From the NCBI GenBank assembly GCA_031550085.1, contig JAVBOY010000017.1, positions 96,438 through 160,437 of the forward strand: a stretch of DNA of 64,000 bases, written 5' to 3'. Below, one piece after another: positions 1 to 8,796 of this stretch. Below the pieces are notes generated by a model. It did no database searches. It had not been told where the DNA came from and worked only from the letters and a program-made list of their open reading frames with translations. The stretch comes from UBA4417 sp031550085 (lineage in GTDB: Bacteria; Bacteroidota; Bacteroidia; Bacteroidales; UBA4417). The position numbers and the translations under genes are program-made. Each line of letters starts with the position of its first letter. The first letter of the stretch is position 1.

Positions 1-2
1 TT

Positions 3-380
3 TATGCCGCCGGTGACCTGGCTGATCCGCACGGAACGCACCGCGTTTGCATCGACATCATATTGGAGGCTTTGGAGCAATTGAAAAATGAATCCTGGAT
101 GAAAGATTGCCGTATGTGGTTATACCGGGGTGCCTGGATGGAGTGGGAATTGGACAAAGTCGATATGGCGGTTCCCTTGTCGCCCGAAGAAGTTGAAATT
201 AAACGAAATGCCATTTTCAAACACCAAAGCCAAAAAGACGGAGCCATGTTTATGGGAAGCGACCAGCGCGAATTTTGGCAACGAGCCGAAGACCGGAACG
301 CAACCACTGCAAAACTTTACGACAAACTTGGAATGGCTGAATACCAAGCTATTGAAGTTTTTGTAAATTATGAACTATAA
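3..380 (+). CDS. nagB: Glucosamine-6-phosphate deaminase, C-terminal part (LmbE-like tail)
   Basis: Partial gene whose 5' end lies before the window; the frame is open from base 3. The visible 125 residues begin with AGDLADPHGTHR, a motif of the LmbE/PIG-L deacetylase fold, and end in EYQAIEVFVNYEL. In Bacteroidetes the glucosamine-6-phosphate deaminase that makes fructose-6-phosphate and ammonia from GlcN-6-P carries such a LmbE-like domain behind the isomerase domain, giving proteins of about 660 aa. The visible part therefore fits the tail of NagB; the deaminase domain itself is not in view. A sugar transporter gene starts 31 bp downstream on the same strand, which suits amino-sugar catabolism. 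The naming rests on recalled family sequence, not on a search. Confidence 0.8.
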   Translation, partial: YAAGDLADPHGTHRVCIDIILEALEQLKNESWMKDCRMWLYRGAWMEWELDKVDMAVPLSPEEVEIKRNAIFKHQSQKDGAMFMGSDQREFWQRAEDRNATTAKLYDKLGMAEYQAIEVFVNYEL

Positions 381-411
381 AATAACTTTTCACCTCTAAT
401 CTCTTTTCTAT

Positions 412-1692
412 ATGTCAAAATCGGCAGCCTCAACAGCGAATTCCGGTAATCATTACGCGCAGTCATTAACCATTATCGGGATTTTATTTTTTATTTTCGG
501 ATTTGTGACCTGGCTTAACGGCACCTTAATTCCTTTTTTGAAAGTAGCCTGCGAACTCACCACCACCCAAGCACTTTTCGTCACGTTTGCATTTTACATT
601 GCGTACTTTGTCATGGCCTTTCCATCCAGTTGGGTCCTTCATAAAGTCGGTTACAAAAACGGAATGTCATTGGGATTGCTTGTGATGGCTATGGGGTCTT
701 TGATTTTTATTCCGGCAGCTATGCAACGCGAGTATTCACTGTTTTTAACCGGATTATTCGTTCAAGGAACCGGTTTGGCTATATTGCAAACAGCTTCCAA
801 TCCATATGTTATCATTATCGGTCCGCAAGAAAGCGCCGCGAAACGCATTGCTGTTATGGGCATTTGCAACAAAGTAGCCGGTGTCATAAGCCCCATTATT
901 TTGAGTGCTTTGGTTTTAAAGGGGAGTAATGAAATTGTGGAAAAACTTCACGTGATTTCCGGCGATGAAAAAATCCAACTGCTCAGCGAATTATCGCACC
1001 GGGTTATCAATCCGTACATTGCTATGGCTTGTGTACTGGTTCTGTTGGCCATCATGTTTCGATTTGCCCATCTTCCCAATGTCGACACCGATCAGGACGA
1101 AGTAATTATTGACGAGAAAGGTACCACCAAAACCGCTTGGTGGCAGTTTCCGCATTTGCTTTTGGGATTTGTTGCTTTATTCCTGTACGTCGGTGCCGAG
1201 GTAATTGCCGGAGATACCATCAGCCTGTACGGACAATCGTTGGGAATCAGTTTGGATAAGGCCAAATTCTTTACAAGCCTCACTTTGGGATCCATGGTGT
1301 TGGGGTATATTCTAGGGATTATCACCATTCCCAAAGTCATCAGCCAGGCAAAAGCATTAGCCATTTCTGCCATATTGGGTATTATATTTACATTTGGCGC
1401 CATCTTCACAAGCGGAATGGTAAGCATTGCTTGTATTGCCCTGCTGGGACTTGCAAACGCCATGATGTGGCCCAGCATATTCCCATTGGCACTCGAAAAT
1501 CTGGGGAAATTTACCAAAGCCGGTTCAGCCCTTTTAATTATGGGTATTGCCGGAGGAGCCACGTTGCCATTGCTTTGGGGTGAAATCGGGCGGATATTTA
1601 CGCCCCAATCGGCCTATTGGATGTTGGTGCCGATTTATTTATTTATCTTCTATTTTGCCACAAAAGGACACAAAATCCGAACAGGAAAATAA
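412..1692 (+). CDS. gluP: FucP/GluP-family sugar:H+ symporter (MFS)
   Basis: A 426-residue inner-membrane protein with about twelve hydrophobic segments. The first transmembrane stretch (ILFFIFGFVTWLNGTLIPFL, about residues 24-43) is the hallmark of the FucP/GluP group of major facilitator transporters, which import glucose, galactose, fucose or GlcNAc with a proton. Length is normal for the group. It lies 31 bp behind the nagB tail and ends at a strong terminator, so the two probably share a transcript. That context makes GlcNAc or glucosamine (a NagP role) a reasonable alternative to glucose/galactose; the substrate cannot be read from sequence. Confidence 0.85.
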   Translation: MSKSAASTANSGNHYAQSLTIIGILFFIFGFVTWLNGTLIPFLKVACELTTTQALFVTFAFYIAYFVMAFPSSWVLHKVGYKNGMSLGLLVMAMGSLIFIPAAMQREYSLFLTGLFVQGTGLAILQTASNPYVIIIGPQESAAKRIAVMGICNKVAGVISPIILSALVLKGSNEIVEKLHVISGDEKIQLLSELSHRVINPYIAMACVLVLLAIMFRFAHLPNVDTDQDEVIIDEKGTTKTAWWQFPHLLLGFVALFLYVGAEVIAGDTISLYGQSLGISLDKAKFFTSLTLGSMVLGYILGIITIPKVISQAKALAISAILGIIFTFGAIFTSGMVSIACIALLGLANAMMWPSIFPLALENLGKFTKAGSALLIMGIAGGATLPLLWGEIGRIFTPQSAYWMLVPIYLFIFYFATKGHKIRTGK

Positions 1693-1714
1693 TCAGAATT
1701 TTCCCTGAAAGACC

Positions 1715-1742
1715 AAAAGGCTGCCTTGTCGCAGCCTTTTTT
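1715..1742 (+). terminator. Rho-independent terminator after gluP
   Basis: A perfect 10-bp stem (AAAAGGCTGC / GCAGCCTTTT) with a 6-nt loop continues into a T run, 22 bp after the gluP stop codon. Confidence 0.85.
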
Positions 1743-1951
1743 GCTAAACGATGTTGGATAAATCCAACGATAGGATGTTAAAATCAATTTCCATGACATT
1801 AGCTTTTACGACAATTCGAATAACTACAAACGGGTCTAGCTCAACCATTATAGTTGATCAATCTGTTGGGAATTAATCCTTTTTACAAATAGATCTACCC
1901 TCTTCCAAAATTTCAGAGGCCTGGCCAAAGTGATACGAAAGTCGAACGCAT
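1743..1951. other. Non-coding spacer between convergent genes
   Basis: The space between the two facing terminators holds no convincing ORF, RNA or repeat. A 75-aa minus-strand frame overlapping its right side is a shadow of the TPR gene. Confidence 0.5.
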
Positions 1952-1990
1952 AAAAAAAGCGCGATCCGGGTTCCGAATAGCGCTTTTTCA
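1952..1990 (-). terminator. Terminator of the TPR gene
   Basis: Inverted repeat AAAAAGCGC (1954-1962) / GCGCTTTTT (1980-1988) with a 17-nt loop. Read on the minus strand it ends in a T run, 19 bp after the TPR stop codon. Confidence 0.7.
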
Positions 1991-2008
1991 AAATAAGTTG
2001 AATTGAAT

Positions 2009-2698
2009 TTATTTCCCTTGCATTGTGTTGATCCGGGCAATGTATTTTTCAACATCACGTGCTTCATTGCTCCGGTAGTATTCCTTTTGGATTTTTTCAT
2101 ACAAACCCAAAGCCTTATCCAGTTGGTTTAAATCTTCATAAACCCAGGCTGCACGCATCAAATACATCGGGGCTGTCATGTTATTCGTGTTATGGGTTGC
2201 CGCTTTCAAGTAATAATCAACAGCCTCCTGTTTGTTGCCCAACTCCATACTGGCATCTCCAATCAAACCCAAGGCCATGGATGAAACAATTTGATCGCTC
2301 CCCGTAAATTTTTTCAAATGCGTAATGGCATCTTGAAATTTACCTTGTTTCATATAAATAGAACCTACATAATAATGGGCTAATTTTCCGGCTTTTGTAG
2401 ATCCATAATTATCAATGATTTCAAGAAATCCGGCATTGACTCCATCTCCGTTTAACGCTTGCTTCAACGAATCGTTTTCAAAATACCGTTGCGCTGCAAA
2501 CATTTCAGATTGAGCTTTCAAACCACGGGGCGTCAAATAAAACTTATTGACAGCAACGATGCCAAGTATCACAACAGCAATACCTGCAACAATTGTAATC
2601 AAAAGATTTTTATGCTTTTCAATAAAATATTCGGTTCTACCAAGCAGTTGCTCGACTTGTTGAATTTTCTCTTCAGTTTGGTCTGTCTTTTTAGCCAT
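2009..2698 (-). CDS. Membrane-anchored tetratricopeptide repeat protein
   Basis: 229 residues. A charged cytoplasmic start (residues 1-32) is followed by one transmembrane helix (about 33-55, NLLITIVAGIAVVILGIVAV) and then TPR-like helices to the end (for example YYVGSIYMKQGKFQDAITHL and AAWVYEDLNQLDKALGLYEK). This layout resembles the YfgM/YbgF-type scaffolds that sit in the inner membrane and face the periplasm. Proteins of this form are common single-copy genes in Bacteroidetes, with no assigned job that I know. It is monocistronic here, with a TAnnTTTG promoter element upstream and its own terminator. Confidence 0.8.
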   Translation of the reverse strand: MAKKTDQTEEKIQQVEQLLGRTEYFIEKHKNLLITIVAGIAVVILGIVAVNKFYLTPRGLKAQSEMFAAQRYFENDSLKQALNGDGVNAGFLEIIDNYGSTKAGKLAHYYVGSIYMKQGKFQDAITHLKKFTGSDQIVSSMALGLIGDASMELGNKQEAVDYYLKAATHNTNNMTAPMYLMRAAWVYEDLNQLDKALGLYEKIQKEYYRSNEARDVEKYIARINTMQGK

Positions 2699-2717
2699 AA
2701 ATATGTAATTTTGGGCG

Positions 2718-2725
2718 CAAAAGTA
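2718..2725 (-). promoter_or_regulatory. Promoter -7 element for the TPR gene
   Basis: Minus strand reads TACTTTTG, a perfect match to the Bacteroidetes TAnnTTTG box, 20 bp before the start codon. No good -33 TTG is seen at the usual spacing. Confidence 0.45.
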
Positions 2726-2825
2726 GTTACTTTTTTTTAAATATGATTACGGAAGCACGATTTTTTTATTCGATTCAATGCGTGCGTGAAAATTTACCCG
2801 TGACAAATCCATTTTGATTGGCAAC

Positions 2826-3668
2826 ATGAAGATAGCATCTTACAACGTTTTTGTATCCATTCTGATAAGCATCCTGTTAAACTGTTTTTATCTTACATAC
2901 GCCGGCTGGGTATTTACCGGGCAATACATTGTCCCTGATAAACCCACCATTCCGCAACGCATCTTTATCGAAGGTTCAAAAGTAAAATTCGAGCAGCATG
3001 ATTTCATCTTTATTTGCGATTTTTCCAAAGAAAGCATTATCGTTGTAGATATTCCCAAAAAAGAATTCGCCCAAGCGTCCCTAAATGATTTTATCCGCAC
3101 CAAACAAAACCTGCTGCGCGAAAACATGCAACTCGTGCTAAAGCACATTCCATCAGAAGAACGCAATTTTTACCAAGGTGAATTTGAACGGCAAATTTCA
3201 AAAATTTGCAAACTTCCGGATTCGCTGGATGATAACATGAAAATTACCTTATCATCCCACCATTTAAAAGTGTTGGCCGGAGATTCGTGCGATTATTACA
3301 AAATCTATTTAAAAAGTGGGCTGATCGAAACGGTGTGGATGGATCCAAGCTTGAAATCCGTTTACGAAACGTTTGACTGGAAAACATTTTATTTTTATAA
3401 AAACCTGATTATGGGGAATCCCGATCATTTGCTGGACTACAAATCGATGCCCGAATATTTGGATTTTTTGAAAAAAGGATTTCCCATGCGCTACATTACC
3501 ACTTACAAACAAGAAACCGAGATTGATTTCCAGATCAATGATTTGGATGTGAAAAAAATTCCCGATTACGAGTTTTATACGCCCAGTTTGTGTAAAGAAA
3601 TTTCCATCGAAAAATGGTTGCGGGCTCAATTAGCAAAACAAGAAGACCACATGGACCAAGATGAATAA
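2826..3668 (+). CDS. Exported protein of unknown function
   Basis: 280 residues from ATG 2826; an upstream in-frame TTG (2814) is less likely. The start (MKIASYNVFVSILISILLNC...) looks like a signal peptide or anchor helix, and the rest is hydrophilic and mixed alpha/beta with no motif I can place. Segments such as IFIEGSKVKFEQHDFIFICD recall DUF4412-type periplasmic proteins, but only loosely. The gene overlaps trmH by 8 bp, so it is probably co-translated with it; the functional link is unclear. Confidence 0.6.
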   Translation: MKIASYNVFVSILISILLNCFYLTYAGWVFTGQYIVPDKPTIPQRIFIEGSKVKFEQHDFIFICDFSKESIIVVDIPKKEFAQASLNDFIRTKQNLLRENMQLVLKHIPSEERNFYQGEFERQISKICKLPDSLDDNMKITLSSHHLKVLAGDSCDYYKIYLKSGLIETVWMDPSLKSVYETFDWKTFYFYKNLIMGNPDHLLDYKSMPEYLDFLKKGFPMRYITTYKQETEIDFQINDLDVKKIPDYEFYTPSLCKEISIEKWLRAQLAKQEDHMDQDE

Positions 3669-4365
3669 TTCCTTAAATACTTTCCTGCCTGCCGGAACCC
3701 AACAGCAATTGATCGAACATTTATCCGCTTGTGTGACTGAACGCCGTTTGGAACTTTTCAAGAAGGTGCTAAACAACCGGACAAGATATGTAACCGTGGT
3801 TTTGGAAGACATTTACCAATCGCACAACCAAAGTGCCGCCATGCGGACTTGTGATTGTTTAGGCATCCAGGATGTACACTTGATTACCAATAATTATAAC
3901 TATGATGTAAACGACGATATTGCGCTGGGCGCCTCCCAATGGCTTACCATCAGGCAACACGGGGAAACCAATGACAATACCGAGGCCTGCCTGCGTCGAT
4001 TGAAGTCGGATGGATACCGTATTGTCGCGACAACTCCACATAGAAACGATGTTTCGCTTCCCGATTTTGACTGCCCGAAAGGGAAATTTGCGTTGGTTTT
4101 TGGCACTGAACTGGAGGGTATTTCAGAAACGGCCAAACAAATGGCCGATGAATTTGTAAAAATTCCGATGCATGGTTTTACGGAAAGTTACAATATCTCT
4201 GTCTCCGTAGCCCTTTGTATCTACCATTTTACCCAACAAATCCGCCAGTTGAATTTGGACTGGCATTTAACCGAGCCGGAGAAAAATGAATTGTTACTCA
4301 ATTGGTTGCGATCTTCCGTTAAAGAAAGCGCTTTGATTGAAGAACGTTTTTTGAAAAGCCTGTAA
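3661..4365 (+). CDS. trmH: tRNA (guanosine(18)-2'-O)-methyltransferase
   Basis: A 234-residue SpoU/TrmH-class (SPOUT) methyltransferase that transfers methyl from SAM to the 2'-OH of G18 in the tRNA D-loop. All three SpoU motifs are visible: motif 1 NQSAAMRTCDCLG (about 58-70), motif 2 LVFGTELEGIS (about 146-156) and motif 3 IPMHGFTESYNISVSVAL (about 169-186), which form the deep trefoil knot. The N-terminal extension and C-terminal tail fit TrmH better than the TrmL or RlmB subfamilies. The start codon lies inside the end of the preceding gene. Convergent with the LytTR gene 8 bp away. Confidence 0.88.
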   Translation: MNNSLNTFLPAGTQQQLIEHLSACVTERRLELFKKVLNNRTRYVTVVLEDIYQSHNQSAAMRTCDCLGIQDVHLITNNYNYDVNDDIALGASQWLTIRQHGETNDNTEACLRRLKSDGYRIVATTPHRNDVSLPDFDCPKGKFALVFGTELEGISETAKQMADEFVKIPMHGFTESYNISVSVALCIYHFTQQIRQLNLDWHLTEPEKNELLLNWLRSSVKESALIEERFLKSL

Positions 4366-4373
4366 TCATCAAA

Positions 4374-5120
4374 TTACAAACGGACGACTGCTTTGAGCGT
4401 TTTGTAACCCGCGCTGCTTGCCTTTAAAGCTGTACCGTTTTTGAGATAAACGCGATAACTCTCCTTTTCGTAAAGTTCAATCCGGGCAACCCGGTCAACA
4501 TTCACGATATATGAACGGTGGATACGGACAAATTGCTGTTTTGGCAGGTTTTCTTCGAAATATTTCATCGTTTGTTCCTTCAAAAAACTGCCCTTCAAGG
4601 CATGCAATTTTACATAGTCGCCATCCGCTTCCAAATAATCAATTTCCTGGACAGGAACAACATGAATTTGATGACGGTCTTTTACCGCGATGCGCGTCAA
4701 AGTATCAACGCCATTTGAGAGGCCTTCCTTCAAACGGTTGTAATCACCGGAAGAAGCTGAGCCTGAATTGATTTTAGTAACGGCTTTGTTCAATGCCGTA
4801 TCAAAACGCTGTTTCGAATATGGTTTCAGCAAATAATCAACCGCATTGGATTCAAACGCGCGAATAGCAAACTGGTCGTAAGCTGTCGAAAAAATGATTT
4901 CCGGCCGGCTGTCAAGCAATTCCAACAATTCGAATCCGCTTAACTTAGGCATTTGAATATCCAAAAACAGCAATTGCGGATTCAGTTCTTTGATCAATTT
5001 CATCGCTTCAAAACCGTTTCCGGCTTCACCCACAACATGCACATCCGGAAAATCCTGTAAAAAATGCTTGACCAAATCCCTGGCCGGTTCTTCATCATCA
5101 ATAATCAGCACTGTTATCAT
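4374..5120 (-). CDS. LytTR-family response regulator
   Basis: 248 residues: receiver domain (1-120) with the acidic pair DDE (8-10) and phospho-acceptor Asp54 (LFLDIQMPKLSG), then a LytTR DNA-binding domain (about 145-248, with HRSYIVNVDRVARIE typical of the fold). It is last in a three-gene operon, 11 bp after its sensor kinase, and will be phosphorylated by it. Targets are unknown. The LiaF-like gene at the head of the operon suggests cell-envelope genes, possibly the operon itself. Confidence 0.9.
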   Translation of the reverse strand: MITVLIIDDEEPARDLVKHFLQDFPDVHVVGEAGNGFEAMKLIKELNPQLLFLDIQMPKLSGFELLELLDSRPEIIFSTAYDQFAIRAFESNAVDYLLKPYSKQRFDTALNKAVTKINSGSASSGDYNRLKEGLSNGVDTLTRIAVKDRHQIHVVPVQEIDYLEADGDYVKLHALKGSFLKEQTMKYFEENLPKQQFVRIHRSYIVNVDRVARIELYEKESYRVYLKNGTALKASSAGYKTLKAVVRL

Positions 5121-5131
5121 GGGTTTGTTTT

Positions 5132-6190
5132 TTATGTTTTTCGAATTGGGATTTTTAAAATTGCTGTAAACAAATTGTGTTCCGTTCGCAACTGCAACGA
5201 CGCCTCATTTCCGTACAACAAGCGCAGACGTTCACGAATATTTTTCAAGCCGGTTCCCGACCCTTTCCGTTCACCGACACCCTCCGTATCGTAATCGTTG
5301 CTGATTTCTATCTGCAAAAGGCCTGCATTTTGCTTTGCTTTTGCGACAATACGCACTGTTTGAAAACTTTCATAAACCCCATGTTTCACTGCATTTTCAA
5401 ACAACGGTTGCAACAACATAGACGGAACTTTTACCAACAAACAGTCCTGAGAAATTTCAAACTCGTACAACAATTTATCGCCAAACCGCAACTTCTCCAC
5501 CGCCAAATAACGCCCGATATTTTCAATTTCTTCCTGCAACACCGACATCTCCTGGTGGGTTGCCAAAACCGTATAACGCAAATAGTCCGATAAACTCACC
5601 AACATTTCTTGCGCTTTTTGCGGACTCTTAACAATCAAGGAATTTACCGAATTCAAGCTGTTAAACAAAAAGTGCGGGTTAATCTGGGATTTCAGCAAAT
5701 TCAACTCTCCATCTTTCAACAAATTATTCAAGCGGATTTCGTTGTACAACTTTTCGTTTAGCCTTTCAATATATGTATAAAGATAGTAAACCAACACGAG
5801 CAATACATATATCAACACTCCTTCAAGCAACCGCCACAAAACAGATGCTTTTAAAAAATGAAAATAGGATGCATTTCCATGAAAAAACAAATACATGATT
5901 CCGAACCCCAGCCCCAACCATACCCATACAACAAAAAATGCCAACAAGGCATGTGCTAGCAATATAACGTATATCCCTTTGTATTCCAATCGGCTGAACA
6001 AAACTATATACCATACCGGAAACAGGCAAACGGCCAATATCGCATCGAAAACCAGCGAATCGATCAATGCCAATCCGAAAGACAAATCCGTTGATAAAAA
6101 AACCGTAAACGTTTGGATGCCGAAAATCAGCATCCAAATGCTCGAATACAGCACCCTCGACGAGTGGTTACGAAAAAACGGGTGTTTCAC
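5132..6190 (-). CDS. LytS-type sensor histidine kinase
   Basis: 352 residues. Four to five transmembrane helices fill residues 14-140. The His_kinase domain follows, with the phospho-accepting His173 in SQINPHFLFNSLN, and an HATPase part with the N-box LLQPLFENAVKHGV (about 259-272) and a late GSGTGLKNIRERL G-box. There is no large periplasmic sensor domain, so the signal is probably read in or near the membrane. It pairs with the LytTR regulator downstream. The start codon lies 26 bp after the LiaF-like gene. Confidence 0.9.
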   Translation of the reverse strand: MKHPFFRNHSSRVLYSSIWMLIFGIQTFTVFLSTDLSFGLALIDSLVFDAILAVCLFPVWYIVLFSRLEYKGIYVILLAHALLAFFVVWVWLGLGFGIMYLFFHGNASYFHFLKASVLWRLLEGVLIYVLLVLVYYLYTYIERLNEKLYNEIRLNNLLKDGELNLLKSQINPHFLFNSLNSVNSLIVKSPQKAQEMLVSLSDYLRYTVLATHQEMSVLQEEIENIGRYLAVEKLRFGDKLLYEFEISQDCLLVKVPSMLLQPLFENAVKHGVYESFQTVRIVAKAKQNAGLLQIEISNDYDTEGVGERKGSGTGLKNIRERLRLLYGNEASLQLRTEHNLFTAILKIPIRKT

Positions 6191-6216
6191 GTATTTTTAT
6201 TTTTGATCGTTCAAGC

Positions 6217-7026
6217 TTATTCGTTTTTGCAACGAATTTCCCCCCCACCGAAAACCGAAGCCACTTCGAGAATCAACAAGCGATTTTCCTGTATTTCAAA
6301 ATTAGGTTTGGGACGATTGTCCACAAAATTACCAAAAACATGAGTGTTTTGTCTTAATTCTATTTTCCAATCAATGGGAATAAACAAAACAACCCCTCCA
6401 AATACCGAATTAACCTCCAATACATGCTCTCCTTCTGCTAATTGGGCTCCACTCAAATCCAATTCCATACCGCCGAATACACAATTTATTTCTCCCCCCT
6501 TAAAATCCGGAACATCAAAGCGTTCGTTCGCCCCGCCAAAAACATAATTACGCTCAATAAAACCGGGCTCCGACTGATGTTTTGAATAGTTACCATCCGA
6601 ATAACGATGATAATACCGGCGGTGACATCCGTGTGTTTCAGCAAACCGTTTCATTTTATCCTGATGATTTCCATGAAAAGAGTGTTTACAATGCTTCCGG
6701 CCACAGATAGCATTGTAAATTAAGATAGCCCCAAATAAAAAAAGAAGCAACGCAAGTGTATTCCCCTTTAAAAAGGCAAAAATCGGAATGTTTAATTCGG
6801 GCAAAATAAAAACTCCTCCGATAGCGATTAATAAAAGCCCAAAAAAGAATTTACGATGCCCAAACAAACTAAGAATGCCAATCACAATAAGTAACATTTG
6901 CCATGAAAATACAATCGGTTTGTATTCCAACGGTAAAATTCCATTATTAAAAAGTAAAAAAAGGACGCCGGTTGCAATGACAAACAGGCCGATTAAAAAC
7001 ATTCGAATTTTTATGTACGATTTCAT
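6217..7026 (-). CDS. LiaF-like envelope-stress membrane protein
   Basis: 269 residues. The first 110 hold four transmembrane helices in two pairs (a DUF5668/LiaF transmembrane-type region). A His-rich linker follows (about 115-150, with HSFHGNHQDK and GCHRRYYHRYSDGNY). The C-terminal half repeats the phrase VFGG or VFGN five times, the beta-helical pattern of the LiaF C-terminal domain (cell-wall-active antibiotics response). In Firmicutes LiaF holds back the LiaSR two-component system. Here it heads an operon with a LytS/LytTR pair instead, so by analogy it may repress that kinase. Function is inferred from fold and neighbours. Confidence 0.78.
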   Translation of the reverse strand: MKSYIKIRMFLIGLFVIATGVLFLLFNNGILPLEYKPIVFSWQMLLIVIGILSLFGHRKFFFGLLLIAIGGVFILPELNIPIFAFLKGNTLALLLFLFGAILIYNAICGRKHCKHSFHGNHQDKMKRFAETHGCHRRYYHRYSDGNYSKHQSEPGFIERNYVFGGANERFDVPDFKGGEINCVFGGMELDLSGAQLAEGEHVLEVNSVFGGVVLFIPIDWKIELRQNTHVFGNFVDNRPKPNFEIQENRLLILEVASVFGGGEIRCKNE

Positions 7027-7056
7027 TTTTTTTTACGTTATATGTTTTAGATTATG

Positions 7057-7064
7057 CAAATTTA
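7057..7064 (-). promoter_or_regulatory. Promoter -7 element for the LiaF-like operon
   Basis: TAAATTTG on the minus strand, a perfect TAnnTTTG, 30 bp before the start codon. The -33 region is only T-rich. Confidence 0.45.
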
Positions 7065-7374
7065 CATGCCCTGTTAAAGAAAAAAACAGTTTTTCTGTGT
7101 AAAAATGGAATGTTTCGATAAAGTTCTGTTTTTTCCCGATAAACTTTTTTACCGTTTCCATTTTTGCAGCTTTTCTCACAAAAAACACAAGAACTTTGCA
7201 TTAAGGCTGGATATATTTTTTTTAGACAAGAAGAAAGAAAAAGCAATTGTAGTGAAGCTTATTTTGATGGCAAAAATTCTGATTCAAAAATTAGAAAGTA
7301 TCAAAACAAAAAAAACAAAATACTGTTATCTAAGAGAAGAAAGAAATAAAATATAAAAAAATAAAGAAAAATCA

Positions 7375-7404
7375 TTGCATAATATGATAAAATTTTTAAT
7401 TTTG
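7375..7404 (+). promoter_or_regulatory. Sigma-A-type promoter of the MerR gene
   Basis: TTG (7375-7377), 19 bp spacer, TAATTTTG (7397-7404): both boxes of the Bacteroidetes consensus at correct spacing, 16 bp before the ATG, so the 5' leader is very short. Confidence 0.65.
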
Positions 7405-7420
7405 TCAAAAAAATAGAAAA

Positions 7421-8302
7421 ATGATACGCTATTCAATAAAAGATTTGGAAAAACTTACGGGGGTGAAAGCCCATACGATACGCATTTGGGAGAAACGCTA
7501 CAACATGGTGAATCCTGCACGTACTGCAACGAACATCCGCTATTATTCGGATCAGGATTTTAAAACACTCATGAATGTCGCAATCCTGAATAAGTATGGA
7601 TTTAAAATCTCCAGTATTGTCGCGATGAGCGAGAAAGAGAAAAATTTGCGTGTAATGGAAATTACACAATCCGACAACGACTTTAGCAGTTCGGTTGAAG
7701 GCCTGATCATTGCCATGATTGAATTTGATGAGGACCGTTTCGAGAAAATCATCACCTCTGCCATTGCAAAAACAGGGTTCGATACAACAATCACGAAGAT
7801 TTTGTATCCTTTCCTTGAAAAGGTAGGAATCCTGTGGTTGACAGGAACTATTTTCCCCGCTCAGGAGCACTTTGTAAGCAACCTGATTCGTCAAAAATTA
7901 ATATCAGCCATTGAAGCCGTACCGGAGAACCTCAAACCCAATTCAAAAACATTCATGTTATTCCTTCCCAAAAATGAATATCATGAAATTGGGTTGCTCT
8001 ATTTCCAATTCTTGATAAAGAAGTATGGGCACAAATGCATTTATTTGGGACAAAACATGCCGCTTACCGATTTGGAAGATGTTGTGAAGCTCAAAAAGCC
8101 CGATCATATTTTAACGGCAATCACCACTCCTCTGACAACCCTAAAACTCAGGGAATACATTCAACAACTTTCTCAGAAGTTTGCAGCTAATTCCATTTTG
8201 CTTACCGGCTTGCAAGTTCGGGAAAAATATGTTGAACTTCCAGCCAACATGATGTTGTTAGAAACCGCCCCTGATTTTATCAGTTTCCTCGAAGGAGAAT
8301 AA
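7421..8302 (+). CDS. MerR-family regulator with a B12-binding-like domain (CarH/LitR type)
   Basis: 293 residues. A MerR winged helix-turn-helix (about 3-70, HTIRIWEKRYNMVNPARTATNIRYY) is followed by a helical bundle and a Rossmann-like cobalamin domain (about 175-290). The bundle keeps the W-x9-EH signature (Trp139, Glu149-His150) that contacts adenosylcobalamin in CarH/LitR photoreceptors. The lower-ligand motif is NEYHEIG, so the ligand His188 is kept while the usual DxHxxG Asp is Glu186. The residue after Trp139 is Leu, where Thermus CarH has His132, and the usual GG near the end reads TG. Light or B12 sensing is therefore possible but unproved. An ECF-like sigma gene follows on the same strand. 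Own promoter and terminator. Confidence 0.82.
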   Translation: MIRYSIKDLEKLTGVKAHTIRIWEKRYNMVNPARTATNIRYYSDQDFKTLMNVAILNKYGFKISSIVAMSEKEKNLRVMEITQSDNDFSSSVEGLIIAMIEFDEDRFEKIITSAIAKTGFDTTITKILYPFLEKVGILWLTGTIFPAQEHFVSNLIRQKLISAIEAVPENLKPNSKTFMLFLPKNEYHEIGLLYFQFLIKKYGHKCIYLGQNMPLTDLEDVVKLKKPDHILTAITTPLTTLKLREYIQQLSQKFAANSILLTGLQVREKYVELPANMMLLETAPDFISFLEGE

Positions 8303-8330
8303 CGCTAAGAAATATAAAATTCCCCATTGA

Positions 8331-8363
8331 AAAAAACAGTCACATCCGTTGACTGTTTTTTTT
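8331..8363 (+). terminator. Terminator of the MerR gene
   Basis: 12-bp stem (AAAAAACAGTCA / TGACTGTTTTTT), 7-nt loop and a T run, about 30 bp after the stop codon. Confidence 0.85.
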
Positions 8364-8796
8364 TGCCGTTTATACTATTTTCTTTTCCAATATGTTCCCA
8401 AAATACGGTTTGGGGTATTGTAAAACAACTGTTTTCGACCAGTTACAGGCACTTCTTATTCTGATAAACAAAATATTGTTTTATTTCCAAATAAGCATTT
8501 AATCGGCCGTAAAGTAAAAATTTGATTCTTTTACCAAAGAATGAAACAATAGGCTTCTTTTGCTGTTCGACAACCATATAATGAAAGTTAAATTTATAGA
8601 TTATAGAAATTCTTTATAATCGATAGGTAATTTTAACATAAAAAAATTTGACACGTTTAATGTTTTGATTTAATTTTGCAACACTTTAAATTCATTCCAA
8701 ATAAGGAATCAATAAATGCTTATTTCATCACTTAATAACTTAAAGGAAACAAGCTACAAAAGGGTAAAATAAGACGAATTATTATTAATTATTTTA
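8364..8796 (+). other. Long spacer and leader ahead of the sigma gene
   Basis: AT-rich, 433 bp without an ORF. Apart from the promoter at 8647-8678 no RNA motif or operator is recognised. The implied transcript leader of about 110 nt is longer than usual for this window. Confidence 0.5.
8647..8678 (+). promoter_or_regulatory. Strong consensus promoter of the sigma-factor gene
   Basis: TTTG (8647-8650), 20 bp, TAATTTTG (8671-8678): an exact match to the Bacteroidetes housekeeping consensus. Confidence 0.7.

Larger units (their letters stand above)
7027..7420. other. AT-rich divergent promoter region
   Basis: Spacer of 394 bp between the LiaF-like gene and the MerR gene. It holds promoter elements for both sides and long A-rich stretches (7290-7370). 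Small frames in it (for example 7105-7356, made almost only of Lys, Phe and Ile) look like chance ORFs. Confidence 0.6.

Noticed and set aside
2814..2826. TTG start for the gene before trmH
   Set aside because: An ATG with a proper signal-like start follows four codons later.
7105..7356. 83-residue ORF in the divergent spacer
   Set aside because: Low-complexity Lys/Phe/Ile text from AT-rich DNA; overlaps the promoter area and has no neighbours of its kind.
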